From NCBI RefSeq assembly GCF_932526225.1, contig NC_064048.1, positions 3,425,597-3,489,596 on the forward strand: a stretch of DNA of 64,000 nucleotides, given 5' to 3'. This document shows, in pieces, positions 58,112 to 64,000 of the stretch (positions within the stretch are counted from its first letter, which is position 1; the number at the start of each line of letters is the position of its first letter). Below the pieces are notes generated by a model. It saw nothing but the letters and a program-made list of their open reading frames with translations. It did not search any database and was not told the origin of the DNA. This DNA comes from Nematostella vectensis. Taxonomy: Eukaryota; Cnidaria; Anthozoa; Actiniaria; Edwardsiidae. The position numbers and the translations under genes were made by a program.

Positions 58112-58676
58112 TCACCATGGACACTGACCCTATAACACTTGTTATATATGCCTTTATACGGACATTACTATGCCTTTAGAATGGTTAAACCTAATCCATG
58201 AGCCACTAGTTTAATTAGGGAATTTTGTACAGATAATTGTTTGAGACATTGCTTGTGAGCATGTAGTACACTAGTAACCCTTTCACGGATTACGTTTAAG
58301 GACACTATCAGAATATTGCCTTACAACTCTGCAACAACCATCTGGCATGGAAAACGAAAATGTCAGCTTTGGATTGCTTTTTGATAAAAAAAAAAAAAAA
58401 CTATGTACAAACGAACCAAAAGGTCCTATATATACCTATCTACTTCTGTGTAATGAAAAGAAGCTAGTTTAGATTTCAACCCCTTTCCACTATAGAGTGA
58501 TTTAACTCATTTGTTAGACATAACTTCTCTATAGTGTATAGCTGAAGAGTGATATGCGAAAAAGGAAACAAAGGATTGTTTTAAATTTTGACTCCTTTTA
58601 GTTTGTGACTATCTTATCGAAAGGTTTAGTAACTCTAATTAAAGTGGAATACATAAATTACATTTCCAACTAAAAA

Positions 58677-58682
58677 AATAAA
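58677..58682 (+). terminator. Poly(A) signal after UBE2D terminal exon D
   Basis: AATAAA, 566 bases past the stop. Its context differs from that after exons A-C. Confidence 0.6.
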
Positions 58683-58849
58683 CTCTTCTCCACTGGTTTG
58701 GTTTAGTATTTATTTGTTGGCCTGTCAAGGGGAAGGGGGGGGGGGGGCGTTCAATAGATAGGTGTTTAGTCGAAAGGGGCGTTCTTTACAAACTATGAAA
58801 ATATAATAAACCCAAGTGCAGTGGGGTTTCTAGTCTCAGGATTACGTTA

Positions 58850-59565
58850 AATTAAAGTGCATCTTAAGGAATAAACCGATATCCTTCAAAACGGCTCAAT
58901 CATCGATATCTAATATCTCCTATGCTAAAAGAATCTTCACTACAAAAAAAACCCGATTTCCCATATTCCCCAATTTTTTTACAGCCCTTTGAATATACCA
59001 GTCTGTAAAACACCTTTGTCGCTGACCGACAAACGTATTGCGGGCGCGTGGCGCGAAAATCAAACTTGTCATCTCGCGCGCAGTCTGCATCTTCATTCAC
59101 GAAAATTAGCGCTTCTCCCTGTGAAAGGACAAGCTCTACAGAGTTAATAGGTCTAGTCAATCTACGTCAAAAAACAGGACCAACAAAAAAGGGAACTGGA
59201 GGAGAAGCTTGTAAGCCGTCTAAATGGTTTGACAGCAGTAGAATCGTGAGTGTGATATTTGTAGATACGAACAAAAGGAATTATACCGTTAACTTACATC
59301 ATAAAGTTTATTGTTGTCTTATTTCATGTACACATCACGCGAGTACAACTGCTCGCTATATTTCGTTGTTTTTGAGAATTTTTTTTACGAACTCCGTTTT
59401 TCGCTTCGGTCTTCGATTCTACGCTACTTTTTTGTTTGAACACAGCAAGTTTTACATTCAAACACCGTCTCTAAAACGGTGGATATACGACCCTGAAATA
59501 AAATTAAACGATTTATTACCTGTTTGCCGTTTTCGTCACTCGTCTTTTTCTGACTTGACATGAGT
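58850..59565 (+). repeat. Uninterrupted copy of the block split at 44043-47465
   Basis: Matches 44043-44374 and then 47160-47465 without the 2.8-kb insert. A 171-codon frame (59048-59563) spans it, but the paralogous copy has no such frame, so I do not call a gene. Confidence 0.75.
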
Positions 59566-60063
59566 ATTTTGCAATGTAAGATGTTTACATGAGCACTTAC
59601 AAAAAAAAAATGAAAATTTATAAGCAAATCTTATATCACGAAAAAATGTGGGTCGGCTTTTCGCCTAGGTTTTGAGGATCGTATATCATTGAAATTATCA
59701 GTGATCTATACGAAACATAAAGGACCCCACTTTGAGCAAGATATAAAGCATTTTGTGCGAGGTGAAATTGAACTTTTTGTGGCTAAAGCAAATGATGCTA
59801 TAAGAATGGTGGCCTCGTCCCCAAGCTACTCCCTTGCTCCATGATGCTTTGCACGCAGACTCACACTTTCCAATATGGCGGACGCTTCAAGCTGACTTCG
59901 AGTAGCCTGGCAGATCCTTCACTAATATCTCCGTTTCTCCAAAAATACTGTTTATTTCACCAGCGATCAAAGAAAAAGTGTGCTTTATAAAGTTTTCAGT
60001 AGTTTTTTTTAGTAGGTTTCGCTGCTTACATCAGAAAAATTCGGTTTGTCAGTTTTGGAGTAT

Positions 60064-60477
60064 ATGGAGGGTTCGAAAGCCTCTAAAAACTCTTCCCTGA
60101 GGCCCAAAACCGTACCCGTTTGGCCAAGACGAGCTAGTAGAAAGTATGCAGCTAGTTGGCAAGAGCTTGATAACATGAGTACGCGAATTTCAACGCTAAC
60201 AACTTTGAAGTTCCTCCTTTCAAGGTGAGTATAAAAAAGCTTTAATATTGTTACTGAAATTTCAACAGTTAATGGCAAACTCCATACACTACATAAATGA
60301 TGTAATATTGCTTACATTTGCTTTTTTTTCAGAAACAAAACTACGATGGCTATAGGTTTTAGAATCCTACAAGATAGTTTTGAGATCAACAACAGGACTG
60401 CTATATGCCATTTGATGACATTGCCCTGGTTCTTAGAAATCAACTACATGACATTAAAGCAGCCTTTCCTTCTATGA
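60064..60477 (+). CDS. Possible two-exon small protein, unrecognised
   Basis: Exon 1 60064-60224 ends at a strong donor (CAAG|GTGAGT). After a 108-bp intron with a T-rich acceptor (TTTTTTTTCAG), exon 2 60333-60477 continues in frame to TGA, 101 aa in all. The first part is basic and Ser/Arg-rich (RPKTVPVWPRRASRKYAASW), then a short helix-like segment. No family was recognised. The upstream 59870-59890 has an ATGGCGGA word of the YY1 type. It could be a real small gene, the start of a longer one, or chance. Confidence 0.3.
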
Positions 60478-60576
60478 AAAAGAAACGTTCAGGGACAGAC
60501 ACAATTTCAAGCTGCCAGTCATAGGGATTTTTAACTGGGGGGGACTGGGGGGTTTCATAGACAGCAGACTAAGGAT

Positions 60577-60720
60577 CGCGTAGATAAACAATTAGCAATT
60601 GCTAATCTACGTCGGGCAGGGTTCTGGTAGATAAACAATTGCTAATTGTTAATCTACGTCGGGCGGGGTTCTGGTAGATAAATAATTGGCAATTGCTAAT
60701 CTACGTCGGGCGGGGTTCGG
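60577..60720. repeat. Three tandem 46-bp palindromic units
   Basis: Each unit contains GTAGATAAACAATT..GCTAATCTAC, itself an imperfect inverted repeat, followed by GTCGGGCGGGGTTCTG. They stand directly upstream of the GC-rich TIR element. Confidence 0.85.
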
Positions 60721-60831
60721 GTACACAACTCTTTGGGGCGAAAAAGCGCTGCCCCCCCCCTTGTGTGGTAACATGTGGGAACCTTGCAATTAGACCCCCG
60801 TCTGTCCTGTAGTATACCGAGCATTCGAAGG

Positions 60832-61117
60832 ATGAAGCGCGGAAAAGATTACTGCGGGCGACTAAAGGTCGGCCATGCAAACACGTGTGGCCAGAGGTGC
60901 ATTGACACCTACTGCAAGGTGCACCTCCAAAGCCTCCGTAAGGGCAGCCTCCGTGCCGTGCAGGATCTGCGGCATAGGGACGCAGTCGGAGACGCGGTTG
61001 TGCCGCCCCTGCGGAGCGAATCGTGTAGGGCAGAGGATGCGCGGCACCGAGAGGCGCGCCCGGGAACGGTTCGCACTCGTCCTGTCTGACATCGTATCCC
61101 GCGATACGGGCAATTAG
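60832..61117 (+). pseudogene. Small Cys/His-rich protein, frameshifted, in the TIR element
   Basis: From ATG 60832 the frame reads MKRGKDYCGRLK, then GHANTCGQRCIDTYCKVHLQ. Near 60940-60950 the Cys-rich pattern passes to the next frame, which reads PCRICGIGTQSETRLCRPCG and ends at TGA near 61115. The two CxxC-type clusters suggest a small zinc-binding protein. It is broken by one frameshift. Function unknown. Confidence 0.5.
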
Positions 61118-61146
61118 AGACTGGGTGGCACAAGGCATACCCAAAC

Positions 61147-61383
61147 ATGGACGCTTACATAGAGGAGATTCTCAATAGCATGCCTGACAAAGAGGCGCCT
61201 GCCGTACTAGCAGGACTGGTCTGCGGGCAAACGCAGTGTTGCCACAGGTGCTTGTGATGGTAGACCCTGACCGGCGTTACAGACTCTTTGCGGTCGTTGG
61301 TAAGGCCCCCACAGAGCCATTGGCGCCAATCACAGAGGCGGAAGGGCGCTCGGAGCACAAGATTGGTGGGTCATTAGTCAAAT
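61147..61383 (+). pseudogene. Second small decayed reading frame of the TIR element
   Basis: ATG 61147 gives MDAYIEEILNSMPDKEAPAV and stops at about 61256. An overlapping frame continues with a hydrophilic stretch (VDPDRRYRLFAVVGKAPTEP) to TAG near 61383. One frameshift is likely. Unrecognised. Confidence 0.4.
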
Positions 61384-61453
61384 AGACGGGTGGACTTTAA
61401 GGGCAAGCCCGTTCGCCTTGTATTAGAGCTAACCTAGCTCCGACATAACAAAC

Positions 61454-62100
61454 ATGGCAAACAGCGACGTTAGCGGTGGTGCCATATACCCCTCGCTTCC
61501 CAGTATGCACAGCAGCGGCGACGTGCAAAGCTTCCGACTCCAGAAAATATGTGACAGGCGGTTCTAGACAACGAGATAACGCATCATCGACAGGTGCGGA
61601 AAAAGTATAAGCGCGCCTTTGCCGTTACCCATGCTGTGTCTGTGGCATCCGGCATCGCTGCAGGGGCGCTTTCCAGCGCCGGGGTAGGAGTCTCTTTGAG
61701 TGGGATAGGTGTTCTGATCGGCGGTCCGCTGGCAAGGGTCGCTGGGCTGATCGGTGGCGTAGGCGCAGGGATAGTCTCTAGGGGTCTTACGAGCAAGGTG
61801 GCTAAACACGAAGACACGATGGTTTTAGCGGAGAGTAAGAAAAACTCCATCAGCGAGCTGGTCTCTAAGGCTCTACAAGACGGGCATATCTCAGACGAAG
61901 AGTTCCAGCTAATACTTCGGGAACAAGAGAGATACTACGCGCTCAAGGCCACTATCAGAGCTCGACACGGCCTCGCATCGCGTGAGAAAAAAAGCAAGAA
62001 AGGGCCCCCGAGAAAGTCCCTGGAGACGCGCGAAAAGATGAAAAAGAGGCTGCGAGAAATTCGCGAAGAGTTCGGGAGTTCGAGTAAAACTCAGGTTTAA
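61454..62100 (+). pseudogene. Gly/Ala-rich hydrophobic plus charged-helix protein of the TIR element, frameshifted near 61555
   Basis: ATG 61454 opens a short frame (MANSDVSGGAIYPS) closed by a stop near 61566. The neighbouring frame, open from 61555 to TAA 62098-62100, holds the main body. This has a Gly/Ala-rich, probably membrane-active segment of about 45 residues (AGALSSAGVGVSLSGIGVLI onward), then KVAKHEDTMVLAESKKNSIS, ALQDGHISDEEFQLILREQE and a very basic tail. I recall similar proteins as multi-copy families in cnidarian and mollusc genomes, without a defined function. The body lacks its own ATG near the start, so the copy is probably inactive. Confidence 0.55.
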
Positions 62101-62222
62101 ACGCCACGCAAGCGGCTTCGAATTTACGGCCGAAAAACGGTTATTCCGTGCTCCGTAGGGTGGCGGTCCAATCGAATGCTCGGTATACTACAGGACAGAC
62201 GGGGGTGTAATTGCAAGGTTCC

Positions 62223-63696
62223 TTTTTCGGTTCCTTTTTTGGTGACTTAAAAGTCACCAAGATTTGCTGCAAAAAAGTCACCAAGATTTGTCAAGATTTG
62301 TCACCAAGATTTCCAGCTGCTGATCCATGAAGAAAATGTGGTATTTCTTACTCTGCAAAAAAGAAAATATGCTTATAGGATACACTTCTCTTTGCATGAA
62401 TGAATATGTGGTATTTGATTTACAGATTACAGTAAGTTTCAGAATAAAAGGGATGTCTCTATATAAAATATCTTACACTACTTTTTTCGCAGCATATCTT
62501 CTGAATGGTTAGCTATGTTTACAATAAATTTTAAATGAATATAAAAAAAATATACTCCATCTTTACAGTGAGAAAGTTATTTGGTCGATTAGTATCAATG
62601 TATAAATCATTAGTCTCAATGGCTGGTAATCAAAGAGTGTTGGGGCCTTAGATATAAATAAGTAATATCTCACATAGCAAAGGCAATATGCATGAAAGTT
62701 GGATTCAAACTCTGTGACAACAATAACATGAATGGTTTTTGACAATGCATTAAAAGCTACACAATGGATATAACTTCTAAGTTCCTTGTATGCTTTAACA
62801 AAGTTTACGTGAAATTAATCATCTGTTGAAAAGAAAGAAGCGTTGTTTGAACTCTACTAGAACTCAAGTGGAGTCGAAAAGTGCGAGTTAATTTTCGAAA
62901 GCTTCACTAAATTGGTGTCAGTGCGATTGTTTATAGCCAATTTATAAAAAAAAGGAGCATTTATCATTTGGAAGATCACGTAAAGCTGTTTTTTCTTTGT
63001 GCCAAACATGATGTCGCTGTCATAACAAGGGATTCGAGCGAGTCGTTAAATTTTAGTTAGTACCCTCTCAAATATTGCCTATTTTACGCAGAAAATCAAC
63101 ATATTTTTCATATCTTTTAGTCTGAATATCTTGAATAATAGATACCTTATTAAAATAAACGTACCTTTACAGCTTTGATGATAGAAATGCATGTTTTTTA
63201 GGGCTGCCAAAAATGACGTCGCTTCAGTCAAAGGGGTAGACGCCATTTGTGGCGCTTTCGGAAGAATCTGCCAGGCTTCTCGGGGGCGAGAGCAGAAAGG
63301 GCCAGTGACGTCATAGCCATGTAGAGCGTGATAGGCCCGCCGAGAAGCAAAGGGGAAGAGGCTATAAGAATGGCAAAAAAACTACTCAAACCATTCCGAT
63401 TAAGAATCTATTACCCTTAGAAAGGCAGATGGCTACTATATCACATACATACTGTATATAATAAATGCTTTTTGCATACTTTTGTCATAGAGTTTAGCAA
63501 AGTTTACATTTTAAAAGGCAGAGAGCGCACGGCTCACAATACGCGATGTCCTACACGAGACGAAAATATTATCACTGTTTGTGCGAAACAATATGGGTCC
63601 TTTAGCATTTCATCTAGGTTTCTAGCTTTAAAACACTCCCACGATTATTAAGAACAGCCAAGCGACGATTTTTAGCCTGAAGCTATGCAACAAGCG
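62223..63696. other. Right-hand A+T-rich region, nothing recognised
   Basis: Short direct repeats of AAGTCACCAAGATTTG lie at 62249-62310. A GC-richer patch at 63240-63360 contains a short inverted pair (GCTTCTCGGG / CCCGCCGAGAAGC) and TGACGTCA. No coding exon was recognised. Confidence 0.4.
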
Positions 63697-63992
63697 GCCC
63701 GTAAATGCTCGGTAAAGTATGAACGAAGCGTGGAGTTCGACATTTCATGCATCGTTTTTTATGTGTCGAGCACTAGAATGTCGCCTTTTGCGCATTTTTT
63801 CAAGCTCGAAGCCATCGTTTGACGGTTCTAAATAACGGTGGAAAGTTTTTAAAGTCAAAACTTTTCATTTTGGCTTAATGGCAAAAAGAAAAAAGGGAAG
63901 TGCATCTACTTTTTTCTCCTTGCACAGCTGTTATGGCGAAAACGAGGTGTCGAATTCCACGCTTCGTTCATACTGTGCCGAGCATTTGCGGG
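63697..63992. mobile_element. About 296-bp inverted-repeat element at the right edge
   Basis: Left arm GCCCGTAAATGCTCGG..GTATGAACGAAGCGTGGA and right arm ending GAGCATTTGCGGGTC are imperfect complements over about 46 bp. Non-coding. The outer flank is cut by the window end, so the target duplication cannot be judged. Confidence 0.75.
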
Positions 63993-64000
63993 TCACTCAA

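Larger units (their letters stand above)
60778..62222 (+). mobile_element. 1445-bp GC-rich element with 51-bp terminal inverted repeats
   Basis: Left arm 60778-60828 (starts GGAACCTTGCAATTAGACCC) and right arm 62172-62222 are complements with one mismatch. The interior is clearly more G+C-rich than the flanks and holds three decayed coding units on the plus strand (separate entries). No transposase or integrase was recognised, so it would be mobilised in trans if mobile. No clear target duplication was found. Base composition suggests a foreign or recently acquired element. Confidence 0.8.

Noticed and set aside
59048-59563. 171-codon plus-strand frame
   Set aside because: Lies in a duplicated block whose other copy (44043-47465) has no matching frame; no conserved domain.
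60701-61148. Minus-strand frames across the GC-rich element
   Set aside because: Antisense of the Cys-rich plus-strand frames; high G+C lowers the stop frequency.

Overview
The window is animal nuclear DNA. It has intron-rich genes with GT-AG introns, roughly 60% A+T, many short inverted-repeat transposons and minisatellites, and exon/intron boundaries that follow the vertebrate orthologues. An anthozoan cnidarian, most likely a sea anemone such as Nematostella, is the best guess. That rests on gene structure and repeat style, not on a search.

Four conserved genes can be assembled exon by exon. (1) Minus strand, 550-8303: sn1-specific diacylglycerol lipase (DAGL). Its first 8 exons (429 codons) are present and the rest runs off the left edge. 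(2) Plus strand, 9438-16516: INCENP, the chromosomal passenger complex scaffold, 7 exons, about 1072 aa, complete. (3) Minus strand, 19463-31691: adenosine kinase, 13 exons, 352 aa, complete. (4) Plus strand, 32178 onward: a UBE2D/UbcH5-class ubiquitin-conjugating enzyme, 147 aa. Its five common exons are followed by four separate, intact versions of the last exon (41141, 50577, 55669, 57972), each with its own stop and AATAAA signal. DAGL/INCENP and ADK/UBE2D are head-to-head pairs; INCENP and ADK are tail-to-tail.

The most unusual feature is repeated duplication of exon edges. In DAGL, the end of exon 7 together with its 5' splice site has become a 54-bp minisatellite that stays open in frame and offers several donors. 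In ADK intron 1, the start of exon 2 with its upstream intron is copied about six times. In UBE2D, the whole terminal exon with its 3'UTR has been multiplied over 17 kb. ADK introns 2, 4, 9 and 12 also carry 42-, 45-, 60- and 28-bp arrays; the 28-bp array nearly fills its intron.

From about 42 kb to the right end the sequence is mostly duplicated blocks broken by nested transposons. Several insertions can be bounded because a paralogous copy keeps the empty site. The right end holds a GC-rich 1.45-kb element with 51-bp terminal inverted repeats and decayed open frames (60778-62222), which is the best candidate for a poorly described mobile element. The UBE2D intron contains a paired-domain transposase relic and ADK intron 1 a RecQ-like helicase fragment. 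No rRNA, tRNA or CRISPR was seen.
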